DNA of 64,000 bases from Larimichthys crocea (taxonomy: Eukaryota; Chordata; Actinopteri; Sciaenidae), in the NCBI RefSeq assembly GCF_000972845.2, contig NC_040018.1, positions 62,001-126,000 of the forward strand, given 5' to 3'. The notes beneath the pieces were generated by a model that ran no database searches, was not told where the DNA came from, and saw nothing but the letters and a program-made list of their open reading frames with translations. This document shows, piece after piece, positions 49,276 to 62,400 of this stretch (positions are counted from its first letter, which is position 1; each line of letters begins with the position of its first letter). The position numbers were made by a program, and so were the translations under genes.

Positions 49276-49496
49276 GCTTGGTGGCAAGAGGCCACAACCT
49301 CCAGCTTCTTGTGGCAGATCCCAAGGTGTTTCCCAGTCAGGTGGGATCCTCCAACATGTTCTGGATTTGCTTGAACTATCCCAGTTAGATGTGCCTGGAA
49401 TACTTACTGGGAGGTGTCCAGAAAGCATCTTGACCAAATGCCTTAAACACCTCAATTGATTCCTTTCCACATGTAGGTTCAGCTATACTCAGACCA
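49276..49496. repeat. Probable non-LTR retrotransposon-derived fragment
   Basis: GGCCACAACCTCCAGCTTCT, TCTTGTGGCAGATCCCAAG, TTAGATGTGCCTGGAATACT and CACCTCAATTGATTCCTTTC follow in the order of a high-copy fish sequence I associate with RTE/Rex3-like LINE antisense DNA. The assignment to that family is from memory and uncertain. A 117-residue minus frame (49117-49470) overlaps it and may be a remnant reading. Confidence 0.45.
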
Positions 49497-52400
49497 GCCT
49501 CGTGCTCAGAGTGCATTCAGACACTGTAGGAAGAAAATTTATCTTAGCTGTCGCAGCCATGGTCTCTGAGGGTTATAAGCACATGAAGTAGACTGACTAG
49601 TGAGATTGAGAGCTTTGTCTTCACCAAAATATTCACGTGCAAAGGCTTTTTACTGTGAACACCATCTGCTTGTCAGGTTTAAAATTAAAAATTTAAATAA
49701 TTCAGCTCTTTAATTGGACAAAACTTTAATTGTGTGTATGTATGTACAGTACTATGACCAAAAATTATAATGTCACAGGTTTTTTATATATTACAACAAC
49801 TAATTAGTTTGTGAAACATTTACATAGAGGAGCTGACGAGATTAATTATTCACAGCTTAACGGATCTTTGGAAAAATATTGCATGTGGAAAGGTCAGAAT
49901 AATATATACATATATGTACTAATATGTTCAAAGTAATTTATACATCTCAAATAATGGTGAGCAACCAATGAATTCCAAATGTTTTATTGAATTAATTATG
50001 TTTTATTGAATGCATTGTTGTAACATGTTACCAGCATTCACTTCCTTGCATTCTGATTATGCTTATTTGAAGAAAAACCTTTTAAGGGAGTGTGTAGGTT
50101 CGTGGTGTTTTGCTGAAGGACACACTTTCGTGGCTGTGGATGTCTTGAGCAGATTTTATTCATGCGAGTAGTATTGTTACTTGCTATATTGAATACAGTA
50201 TATGAATCAAAGAAAAAACAAAAAATCACAACTAAGAATTTTTACCGCATAAACAAACCAGCAATCAAACACAGGGTTGAATTCATTTAATTATTTATGT
50301 ACTGACCTCACACAGCAAAGCAAGACCTGCTATATATAACTGGTTAATGCATTGGTTCACTCCAAATAAAAACATTCTTAAGTATGACTCCTCTACAACA
50401 ATATAGCTTGCTTCCACTATGTTGTCTTGTTTTTTGCAGCACACACTGAGTGCATCTACTCTTTAAGTTGTAGTATGATTGCTAAAAGATATAGAAAGAA
50501 AAAATATTGCCACCACCGATCAATATAAGCTATTTACTTAAACCATGTTAGTATAATAGCTTGTTACTGACCTAGAGGAGATTAATCCGAGACAGCTTTT
50601 TCAAAGCCTTTGTGTGTTGATATCTCTGAATAAGCAAAGAAAGAAGCTGTCTAAGCAATGCAATACAAGTATTAGTCAGATCCAGAATATGCCCACATGC
50701 TTGGCCTCTGGCAAAGCAGCATCACTGGTTGTTGTCTGCTTAATTTTCTTCTGAGAGATTATTTGCACTCGCCTTTAGACCCAAACAAATGCTGGAATAC
50801 TCCAAGAGAGTATGTCACTAAGAGGGTAAATAAATAAATTGGGGAAAATCTTGACAGGTTATTACACCATGCGGGTTAAGAAGGAGAAAGTACCAGTAAT
50901 CCATTATTCAAAGTTTGTTTTGCACTTCAAATTAACCGCTTTGAAAAGAAAGTCATTCCTTACAAGATTAAAAGAGTATACAGGCAAAGCAGGCCATTTT
51001 TAAACCAAAGCAACTTAAGAATACATCATGAATTTTATATGTAGTCATTTTTGCTGTACGTCTCCTTGTAGTTTTCCTGCAGTGCTGTATTTTAAGCAGT
51101 TCTTCTCTATCCAGTGAAGCCCAATTCTAAAGAATATTTACTCTACAGCACGTCAATGTGTTATTGTTAACACACAAACGATAGGAAATTAGTAAATATG
51201 AAAAAAAATGAAATGAAATTAGCAGAAAGAATTGGTCAACAACAAGTAAAGAAGACTGAGAACTGCAGTGAGGGGGAAAGAAGTTTCCAGTGCCTAAATG
51301 ACAAATGACCTACAGTTCTAATATGAGCAAGAGAGAGCCGGTGAGAGCTTTAGCAATTTATTTGCTGGAATCTCCCATCCTGTTTTTGTTGAAAACTCCA
51401 AATGCTTGACAAAGCACAAAGTAATGTTTGTCTGCGTACTTGAAATCACTGAAAAATGCTTGAATGCTGATGTGGTTATTTTCATCGCTGTGAAACCCAT
51501 GAATTATGAATAAAAAGTGATGAAACCTAAAGTAACTGTCTATTCCCCTGAGTCCAAATCTGTAAACAGCAGAATAATGTAAAGAGATAGGGTGGGGGTG
51601 ATGGGTCGGACGAGTGTGTCTATTGTAGTACACATTTACACCTGTGCTGGTCACAGCTAGGAAAAAAAAAGAGAAGAAGAAACACATACAACGTTATCAC
51701 TTGAGTTTAATCCTGAAAACCAAGTGTCAAGTGCTTCCATTTCACAGAATTTTGCAGACACTCAATGCAACAACAGTATTTTTAAAGTGTGTTTTATTCA
51801 GTTCTGGTTGCACAACCAATGTGCAGTGTGAGTTTCCTGGAGTTCCCAGTACAGATCATGTCAAATTCAAACAAACATGAGCCACAACACGCTGAACTTG
51901 CTGCTTGCTCTGGTTGTATACAGCAATAGCCTACCATGCTATCTGTTGGTAACTTCATTTTCAATACAGTCAATCACCTACCAACCCCTTTGTTTGTATA
52001 GGAACCCTAATAATGTAGCTACAGATATTATTTTCAGTACTAGTTTAAGTTTAGTTAACATTGCTCTCAGTGTACATACACAGATATAGGCAAGCACAGT
52101 GCCTCCAGGTTGTTGACAGGGTGTGATGGATAATCATAAGTGCAATTAATTCTGTCTCCCAAGAGCTAACCATATAGGTAACTTAAAAGGTGCTTTTGTT
52201 TTTTTCAAAATGATGAAGTATCAACTTGTTGGTCACATTAGGGGATTTTTTTTCTGGCCTCATGCTCATGCAGAAGGTTGCAAAAAACATTTGATCTCAG
52301 CAGGTTGCTGACATCCTGTAGCAGAGAGAGCAGGGAGCAGAGGGTGCAACAGCCCTCGGGATGGTCGCCAGTTACGAATGTTGCCTACCTCAATGCAATC

Positions 52401-53537
52401 TGTCTAACTGCCTTGCATGCATTTTTTGTTATTTGTTTAATAATTTGAATTAAATTAGTTTGTGTAGTACTTCATATAATGACCAAAACAGATGCCATTC
52501 AAACTAAACATTTTACTTGTGCTGCAGCGTTACAAAAAAAAAAAAAAGTGGGCAAGAGATATTACTTTTGATTCTGACAGATTCATATCAGCTTCATATA
52601 AAGCTAGTGACAAGAGCACATCCTTTCCTGCAAACAAGGCCTATAGTAATGCTTAATGAATTTCTTTCTATTAAAACTTTTCGCATATTTGTCCTTTTTA
52701 AACAATTTCAAAATAACTTTTATTTTATTTTTTATTTTAAACCAAACAATACAGAATATGTGCCAAATGTATGTTCCAAAAAGTAAAATCAGACGCTTTG
52801 TGTCTGCAGGGCAGAGACAAGGCCTAAGCACTGCCAAGAGATTCTGGTTTCATGCAGCAGCCAGCACCAGCAGCACATTGTAGCTTGTCGTTGATTCTAC
52901 CCCCTTAGTATCCCCTTAATAGGGTCCCCACCACTATGAGTTGGCTGCCGGGAGTTTTGAAAGGTCGCAGCCTGTCTGCTGTAATTCTTTTTCCCTTGTT
53001 GTTTTTCGTTCTGGTAATACTGTAAAAAAAGTCGAGATAGCAGAATCAGCACACAAACTCTCAAAAATGTAACTCTCCATTACTGGCAAGTCTACTAACT
53101 CCACTACTAGCCAAGCAAATGAAAAATTATAGTAGCTGCAGTAGCTGTGAACAATGTGTAGGGGAAGCAATGACTATGATGGTGGAATACATTTGTGGTG
53201 GAAATGGTGTTGGATTATTTTTTATATATTGGACATTGCCATTTTTGTTGGATTGGATCCAAACTGACTGCTGCTAGATGAAAACGTGGCTTTTTGTCAT
53301 ATTTATTATCTGTGATAACAGATAGGCTCGTCATATGTTGGCTTTTCAAAAAAAAAAAAAACATTGCTTGTAGCTGCTCGTGTTGAAGACTGCCATGTTT
53401 TCTTGGTTGTTATAACAACATGCCAACATAACATATCAAGTGAGAAGCACCATCATTTTCTCATAAACTTGCATGCAATAAGTGTTTTTGCAGCCAATGT
53501 TACTGATCCCTGCTGGTCATTAGGAAGAATGCAGGTT
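49497..53537. other. Unique AT-rich sequence, no gene seen
   Basis: About 4 kb with short frames only (the longest, 109 residues at 51358-51687 minus, has no domain) and A/T homopolymers near 51661, 52535 and 53348. Confidence 0.5.
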
Positions 53538-53590
53538 TGGGACATTTTTGGATTGACTTCACTTTTCAGATCTGGAAGCTCTGTCCAGTA
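53538..53590 (-). repeat. Family A repeat, short head fragment (copy 5)
   Basis: TGGGACATTTTTGGATTGACT then TCACTTTTCAGATCTGGAAG resembles the right end of copy 2 (TTTGGTATTTCTGCATTGGC, TTCACTTCACAGCACTGGAG). Short, so tentative. Confidence 0.4.
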
Positions 53591-54534
53591 ACTATTTGGT
53601 AAATGAGCTTGAGGAAATTATTGGTAAAATCCATGGCACTGGCCATGGTTCTGAAATAGCTCCTAAACAGTTGTGCTGGTTAACCCTCTTGATCCTATAG
53701 CACCCCAGAGCACACATTCTATATTTCACTATTTCAACATGGAAAATAAGCTCCTGAGCTTTGTATTGGGTTTATATTCATATGGAAGCATTTTTAGTTC
53801 AAGTGTTTCGTTCACATGCATCACATAATCCATCAGCAAACAGCAGGACCAATGTGGCTCTCACTGCTAGAGACGGACACTGTTTTTAGGGGGGACAGTT
53901 AACCAAAGTGTCGGCAGTGGGGTTGCTTCATTTTTTTCACTGTTACCAAAGACTACTACCGCATTACTGTTCTCTGTTGTGGGTTATCTGGGCTCTCATG
54001 CTGCGATGGTGGCTGTTTTCTGGGGGACAGTTCACCAAAGAGTCATCCGGAAGGACTGACCATGTGGCAGTGACTTTTACATACGTATTTGTGCGATTTT
54101 TTTTTTCACTCATGTGAAGCTGGTGCTACAAAAGCTACTAATATTTGGCATTAATTTGAATGTGCTTTGTTAAAGTCAAAATGTGCTTGAGATTAGAGAT
54201 AGAGGCGTTTGTTGTTTGACTCTGGTTGCTCTGTTGCTTGACTTTGCTCATTTGACTGAGAGTTCTCAGTGAACTGTGGTACCATTTGAGAATGCTACTG
54301 GGGCCTGGTGGGTTAAATATCAGCAGGTCACTGTTTTATGGTGCTAAATTAACAAACCTCACTGTAATCTGTATTTTTTAAGTTTCCCTATGGATCTGTC
54401 TTACATTTCCATGCAGCTTTCAGGCCATATAAGGGCCCACTACTTCTGGTCCTTAACTCCTCTGCAATGAGACATTGGCTCTGCGCCTGCTGACATCCAT
54501 ATTATCATGATGATGTCGGGCACAACAGTTTTTA
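53591..54534. other. Unique sequence, no gene seen
   Basis: Contains two similar words, GGGGGGACAGTT(A/C)ACCAAAG-like, at about 53890 and 54024 (a small imperfect duplication); otherwise nothing. Confidence 0.45.
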
Positions 54535-54900
54535 GTAGTTGATGTAAAAGGTTCCACTAGTTTTTATGAGAGCTTTTCAGTAGCATATGTAAAAAAAACA
54601 TTTCACTTGTGTGCATGAGGTTTTCAGAATAGTAGATATAGTAGTAGTACAGTGTGAGTTTGGTTTTATACTGTACTGTTTATGCTGTATGTGTATTTAA
54701 GCAGAAATGTTTCAGCTATAAGTATATAAGTACATCCTACTACGTGTGAAAGCTGTACGATAGTTTTCAAGGGGGGTTTTCAGTTGTGCATATGAGAGTG
54801 TTACAGTTGGGTATGTAAAAGCACTTCCCTTGTACGTGTGTGTGGTTTTCCATATAGTATATAAATGACTTTGGTTTTATATGTCTATGTGAGAGGAAAA
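54535..54900. repeat. Degenerate low-copy tandem-like region
   Basis: Words of the form TTTTCAGT(T/A)G...CATATG(A/T)(G/A)A(G/A)...GTATGTAAAA recur at about 54570, 54597, 54775, 54795 and 54815, mixed with TATATAAGTA. They suggest an old repeat with units of about 25-35 bp. Confidence 0.4.
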
Positions 54901-57900
54901 TATTAACTTTTCTTACCATGACAAAGTACTTGCCTAAACCCAACCGTATTAAAGAGAGAAAAAAACAACAACTCTAGTCCAGCCAGCATTACTTTTACCT
55001 GAAGCTAAATAGTTCCCTTACAGAGCAGCAATTGTATATTCTTCGTCTTTTCAGTTTCACTACAATGTTCCTACATATCTCCTTCTTCTTCTTGTTATTA
55101 TTATTATTATTGTTGTTTGTGTTACACTGTATATACAGTAGGAGATTTATAAACCCACATCACACATTTTCCAGCTGTGCAATACTTTTCTTGCCAATTA
55201 GTTTGAAAATCTAATTTTTAGAAGCAGAGAGCTGTATGCCGCCGCTGGATAGCTTTTAAGAAAACAACTTGTATCCTTGACCATCACTCTCTGAGTAAAT
55301 GATTTCCACTGACAAGCATGTGGGTTTTTACCAAAAGCGGAGTAGAAAAAAAAATGTTAAGAAAGAAAAATGTTTGATTTTTTAAATGAGTTATGACTCT
55401 AACAGCTAAGCTATATAAAGCTATACAAAACACACTCAAGCCATAGTTCCTCCTCACTAAAATGACAGCGATCGTGTGTCACTGTTATTGTAGCAATACT
55501 GACACAGGCACTTTACAGGTAATACATTTTTATTTCTCCTGAAGGCAGCATAAAAATAATTATTTCAATGGCTTAAAATGTCAGTGGAATGCTCAGTCTG
55601 TCACTGTGGGTGTTAGAATTCATTTAAATGATGATATTATTATTAATGACCAAAAGTTATGATTGGCTTAGAGACTGTGGCACCAAGTTAGTGAACAGAA
55701 ATGTGTGATTGCCTGGTTTAAGAACAAAACTTTCAATTTGGTCAAAAAGTACCTATGGCTATATCTATTTCACCTAAATGTTTTTTGTTTTTTGTTTTTT
55801 CAAAATGATTTTGGGTCAGATTAGAGGGAGTTTAAGCAACCTTTAAAACTAGTTTTAAAGGTTGCTTTGATTTTATTTGTATTTATGTAACTAGGGACAC
55901 TGTCTACATCCTTATTTTATTTCTGTATACATTGTTTTTATTATTTATTATTTATTTCTTTATCATAACTGACACAACAATAAGTCATGTATAAACCCAT
56001 AACACAACACTTCAGTTTCTGGAATGTATTGTTGGTGTCAGAGTGCTGGTTCTCCCTCTAGGGATTATAATGGACCCTAGGTTTTCTATTTCCAAAGCAT
56101 CAAGAATTAGTTCAGCAGGGCAGATGAAGACAGAACAGTCAGATACAATCTCCTGGAGGTAGAGCAGCAGAGCATGTAGAAATGATTATTTCAGGAAGCA
56201 GATATTTTATATCGGCCTCTGTTTAAGGAATAGTCGAATTGTGTCAAAAATAAAATTGCACTTTCTTTTGATGTACAGTGTATCTATATAAACTAGATTA
56301 ATGAACATGTAATTAATTATGGTGAATATAAATGTATTATTTCAGCAGGTGGGTGAGGTATATAAGTATAGGTTTTGGCTGGGTGACACATACTGAATCA
56401 AACGCTGAGCAATGAATCACACTGACACACTATGGGCAGAGTAGTAGCCTAAAGGCAACTCTATTGTTTTTCATTTGATCAGCAAGATTGAGATAAGACA
56501 CAAATGTACAAAAGTATTCTATACAGGTATGAAGGAGGATGACGAGTATTATTAGTCGCTGTGAAATTCAGTCAGACATTATGAACTTTAGGTCAAGCAC
56601 ATTTAGCACAAGACAAAATATCAGTTGCTTGCAGCCGGTGTTAAAACACGTGTTAAAACACACATCCAATTTAGACACATGCTTTGGTGAAGTTGTTGTT
56701 AAAGTGATTCAGAAGAAGATCTCATGTCTAAAAGATTGTCTGTTTTTTGTAGGCCTAACTCATCTGGCCAGCTAGCCAGTGTTTGGAATGATGTTTGGGA
56801 TATTTACAGACTGCTTTGTACTTTATTTTAAAGACAACTTAACCTCAACAAACTGTAAATTGTTATGTAAGCAGTCAATAGTAAGTGTCTATGTTGGGTG
56901 CTATGGAATTGTATGTGTAACATGAAACGAGTCTACACTCAAATACGGAACAAAGTTTGCAACTGAATTAAAAGCCTGATCATAGGCTAGAAGTATGCAA
57001 TTTGACTGAATGCTACTTCAGTGGAGATTATAGGTGAACTATTCATCATTACTTTGCCTCAAATAATACACATGACGCAATACTCTCTATGGAAAAAGAT
57101 AAATACAGATAGGTAGCTGAAGAGGAATACAAAGAAGAATACTGCTAAATGCGACAGTTTAGGTTTCATTATAAAGTGGAACAACAAGCAGATCACACCT
57201 TTTTGCTCAGATTGCAATCACTCACAATGAAGGGCTTGACAATCCCACCCTCATTTAGAGAACGATCAAAGCCACTCTCTGAGTGAGCTGGCATATTGGT
57301 TCCTCGATATTGTTTTCAATTTCGCCAGTATGCAAATTTTCCCCTACATTTCCTTGAGAAGTAATGAGGAAAATAAGAAAGCTGTAACCCCAGATGAAAA
57401 GGAAATGGCTTTTGAAATGACACGCATGCACTTTTTTGTGGTAGCGCCAAAAGTAGCCCAAAGTATTGGCTATAAACAAAACAAACAAATATTGGAACAT
57501 ACTTTTGGTGGTTCATTTTATGCAACCATCATAAATTGCTGTATTTTTATAATATTTTATAAGGGAAAACATTCCCCCAATGAGGTCCTAGTAGTCTTTG
57601 AGCATAATCATATATAAAATAAAGCGATAATTGCACAGAAAATTTCAACAAGATTAACCTTAAGGACACAACACGCGCAAAGTGTTAATGATCTAAGGTG
57701 TGAACAAACAGGTTGTAGCTGTTAACAGACTTGGTAATATTCTATTTATTTCATTTAGCTCATAATCTTTTCTAAATGCAGAAGGCCTGGAGGTGAGCAT
57801 GTCATCTACTAATTAAAAATAGGTCAGAAGACATTCATTTACTATCTTGGATCGAGCAAGCAGAGTCTAGACTGTGATAATTTATCACCTCTTAAGTGGC

Positions 57901-60745
57901 AGAGCTGACTGCACTGTTGATGACACAGTTTGTTACATTACTTATGATGTACATCCACAATCACATCAGTGTGGCTAAAATTTACCCATGAGAAGAGCAT
58001 AAGGAAATAAAAGAGCACAAAACAACTTCTGCTGATGGATTATGGTGAAGTATTGCATTTACACTATTCTTTTTACATACAGTATCTGTAGGAAATGGCA
58101 TATTGGAGCATATGATAGATGACAAAAAGACAAATCAGTCGTGATTCTTTTTATGTTTAACTATGTTTATGTGAATGCACAGAAAGGCATTATGGATTAT
58201 TAAATTTATCTTAAACTACTAACTAAGAATGGCTGGTTGGCTAAAGGATGATGATTTCAGTAATGTGTGGAGGCAGATCTTATATTGCTTCACTTGAGTG
58301 TCAAAACATATTGATTTGTAATGTGAACCTGGCAGTGAGTAAAAACCACAAGCCGTGGTCTCAAAGAGGATTTACTTGCATTCCATAATAATCTATGAAG
58401 ACGCCCTCCCTTATTAACCTTTATTTACACAGAGAAGAGTTTCTCCTGAGCAACCGTTGCTACTGAATTAAACCACCCCCGCTATAACCTTTAAACTCTC
58501 ATATGATTGCATCTACGATTGTGCACACACATGCATTTTTATTGTTATTGTGCCTGTGTAGTTTTGAAGTTGGGTGGGACTGTTGTGTTGTTCATTGACT
58601 TATGTAAGATGAGGTTTATAGGGAGGAAGTAAACCAATGAGTCACTATGGAGCAATGCCAAGAAATGGTTTCCGTTTCAGAGGTTTAGTTAGGGCTTTTA
58701 CAATGAGCCAAAAAAAGAGAGACTTAAATAGGGATCGTAAGAAACGTGTTCTCTGGTTTGATGTGTATGGTTATTAGTGTGTGTTGGGGTTAGAGCAGCC
58801 AGAAGGTAGACTGCACATCTGCAGTAATCAATTATAGAAATACACAAATCCATTTTTATGGGTTATTGGAAGAGAAGGCCTTCATGGAGACTAAGGTGAA
58901 AAAATATGATTGTGATTTAGTTTGCTTTGATGCAATTGGCAGTAAAAAGGCACTGGATCTATAATAATACAGAGAGCATTGGTGTGTTCTATTGACTGAG
59001 AATGCACAAAGAATGGAAAGGTAAACAGCTATTTAAATAGAAGTAAAACTGTAATTTCGATTTTTGAACAAAATCCAATAGAGACTTTATGTGGCGCCTT
59101 TGCTTTCTCAATGTCTGATACCGCTTCTGCTGAGTGGGAGCTTAGTTTGAAATCATCTAATAAGAATAAATCTTATTCTCTCTTTGTCACACCTGTCTTG
59201 CAAAGGCCCATCTGCTGTCTGGAGACTTGTTTAATTGTTTTGCTGAGCCTCTGTCATACGTATGTTTATGTCCATGCTTACATGCATGTGTGAACCTTGC
59301 TGAAGGCTGAATCTATTCATAAGATATCAATATGAATCAAAAAGCCTCCTCATCATGATAGCATGCCCATTCTAATTTGTTGTAAATCTGCAATTTTGTT
59401 GTTGATGAATGTGTCTCTCCTGAAGGCGCCTATAATATCACATTTCTGGGACGTTTTCAATTCAGAAGTGCTTGGGATCTGTAATTGATTGTATTTGAAG
59501 TTTGATCTGATTTGGATGGAGGATGATGGATGTGTAATTGACAATTTGCAGTGTCCAAAAGTCCTGGTTTGCATTTTCTTACACTGGAGTTGATGGACAA
59601 CAAGACCCAAAAGATGCTGTGTTGATGTTACTCAAGACTAGTAGATGTGCTGTTGGTGGCAGGTGGGTGCTCTTAATATGATATGGTTTTTAATGCTCAG
59701 AGATGGTGGGCGGACACTTCATAAGCATCTTAGTAATGGCTCTTTATAATATGGTCGTACTTTCTTTTTCTCTGCTGTCTTTACAGCCTACAACAGACAG
59801 GCACAAATCTGAAATTTACAGGCCAGTAGTGTGTCTAGGTTTAGTTAATGCAGGGATAGAGATGCATATTAGTGTGGATTATTTGTGATTTAATTCTAAG
59901 GTCATATTTCCCTACAGGTGTGTACCATCTGGGATAAGAGTTACGAGCAAATAGTTTTTTTTTTGTTGTTGTTGTTTTTTAATTTGTTACTGTTTAGTGG
60001 AACAGCAGCTGTGATTTGAATATTATGTATGCAGAGTGATTGAATTGTAAGTATATTGTGAACCCAATATTCCCACAATACCATGTACCACAAAACAAAT
60101 AAACAACAACAAAAAAATGGATAAATGCAAAGACGAATGATGAATAAAACTAAACTGGGCCCAAGATGCATTGAAGTGAAGACAATTAATTACAAACTAA
60201 AACATTCCACAAACATTACAACAAAAGAGGGACATATGTTAGAACTAGAAATGTTTGATATAATGCATTTACTAACATTCAAAATGAATGAATAGAGAGT
60301 CTAGCTGTCAGGTCTGTTGTTGATGACATGCTTAAATCCATCACATTTCATTTACATTTTTCACATTCTATTATTGCAGAAGAAGCTGAACCATACAGAG
60401 GATGTTAGAGTTCAGGCAGGGGTCCAAATTCATAAAAAAGGGATTTCTTTCACAAACAATTAAATATGCCTGGAATGGCTATTTTAGCAATACTGTTCAA
60501 GAGATATTAAATGTATGTATTTAAAACAAACCCACGACCGGGGTTGTTCAAACACTCCTACATGACAATTAAGTGTTAATTAAATGTATTTCAGTAAATT
60601 CTTCTCACTTTCATCCTCAGCACTTCCTCTAGCTGCATGGCTGCCTCTCTCGCCTCCATACTTGTCTCTTACCACCTCTCCATGAAAAGCATAATTGCTT
60701 GAGTAGTAATGAGCAATATATTACCGCTATGAGCCAACAAATTAG
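54901..60745. other. Long unique AT-rich stretch, (TTA)n at 55095-55110
   Basis: Nearly 6 kb. Frames reach 95 residues (57330-57617) without domains. No repeat family recognised apart from the TTA microsatellite. Confidence 0.5.
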
Positions 60746-60848
60746 TTTAAAGGTCCATTGTGCGGGATGTTTTGGCAGAATATGGCAGAAATGTATTACA
60801 ATATATACATATAAATAATAGAAAGTATGTTTATTTAAGTATATTTCA
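60746..60848 (+). mobile_element. hAT-like MITE end fragment
   Basis: TTTAAAGGTCCATTGTGCGG then ATGGCAGAAATGTATTACAA and GAAAGTATGTTTATTTAAGT match the left 100 bp of the 4608 family. The rest of the element is missing. Confidence 0.65.
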
Positions 60849-61489
60849 TAGTTTCAAAAAAAAAGAATATGTTTTTGTTATAAAAATGAATTAACATCAT
60901 ATGTCTATATCTGTTTGGCCACATCCTGTAAAGGATTACAAAGTAACTGATTACATTGACTAACTTATGCTGACTGTCGAGTGTCTTTGCATGCATGTGT
61001 GTGCAATTTTGTGTGCATGCATTCTTCACCGCAGAAAGGCTCATTGCTTACACCGTACTCAATGCTGGGGCAAGAAACAAGGAGGGATATTGGTATGGTA
61101 TTTTGATTAAATCAATATATCTATTCAGCAGAGAGTTAATGAAAAGAAAAAGAAAAAAAAAACATCTCAGAAAAAGGGCCCTTTCTCTCTAGGCTTAACA
61201 GCAGCTGCCACTTTAAGGTTTATCTATTGTTTGTGCCCTCATTCTATGAAATACCCAGTGCAGTGTACAATCCACATTTTATTCAACAACACATGTGCAA
61301 TGTGACAAAGGTGGGGTGCCATTTAGAAATTCATAGGCCAAAGGTTTCAGTTTCTGACATTGTCCCCTGCAGACGCTCTCTGTGGTCTGACTGAGCTAGG
61401 CTTGCCTTGTCTGTTCTGAAGACTGATTGTTATGGAGGGCTAAGCAAGTGTTTGTGTTGTTTCCATATCCAACAGGCTACAAGCCAGAT
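60849..61489. other. Unique sequence, no gene seen
   Basis: Nothing recognised. Confidence 0.5.
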
Positions 61490-62400
61490 GAACAGGCATC
61501 CCCACATCCCAGTATCCTTTTTCTCTTCCCTTGCTTCTAGCTTTCTTATACCATCCTATCTTCTTTGCCTACCTCAGCACCTCTAACTTCAATACCAGCC
61601 AGCACAATCTCACAAACTGCACCCACGACAGCAATCAATGGTGGTGCCTTCAGACAAAACCCACTGTTTCTTCCTGCTTCTTCTGTCTGGTTGTCTCAAG
61701 ACTACTGAGATCTTTTCAGCGTCCTCTGTGCATATTACCTCAGGTGCAAGAGTACCCTGAAAATGTTTAACTCTATCTATCTAAGCACTCTCCGTCCATA
61801 CAGTCATCCATCTTCTACTTCTTCTCTTCTGACTTCAGTTCCACAGTTTTCAGCCACTATCTCCAACTGACTCTACAGCTGGAATATTTGGTCAGTACTT
61901 CACAAGACACCATCCTCAACAGTATCATTGCCCGAACACTCTCATCATAACCGACCAGACTGAATTGTTTTAAAGCTTACCATGCATCTCACAGCCTTTC
62001 ATTTCCTATGCTTGACGCCCTGATCCTTTCTAGCTTCATCACGCTCACTTATTCACTCCTTAAGATGGGAATGACATCAGAAACGCCCAAGTGCATCTCT
62101 CAATTTGAATCTCTAACGTAAGCTCTAATCATTCCTGAGCAAAAGAGAGACGACCCCCTACTCAGAGTCACAACTCCTTCCTGATTGCCTCCCATCTTTC
62201 AATCACAAGTCAACACTGTTCAACTGCCAGACTTCTCAATCCAGACGCCTACAACCATGATGTCTTCCTACATCCTTTAGTCTTCTTCCCTTTCAGGGCC
62301 CTCACCCCTTACCCTTTATCCACCCACTATTAATCCCTTGGCCCTCATCCATTATCATCTTGGTGCACCTTCTTCCATAATATACATAAACTATTCTAAA
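61490..62400. other. Pyrimidine-rich 900-bp block, unidentified
   Basis: The plus strand is strongly C+T rich and G-poor over about 900 bp, unlike all other parts of the window. A 79-residue frame lies at 61531-61770; later sequence is interrupted by stops in all frames I checked by eye. It may be an old retroelement, but I could not match it. Confidence 0.4.
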
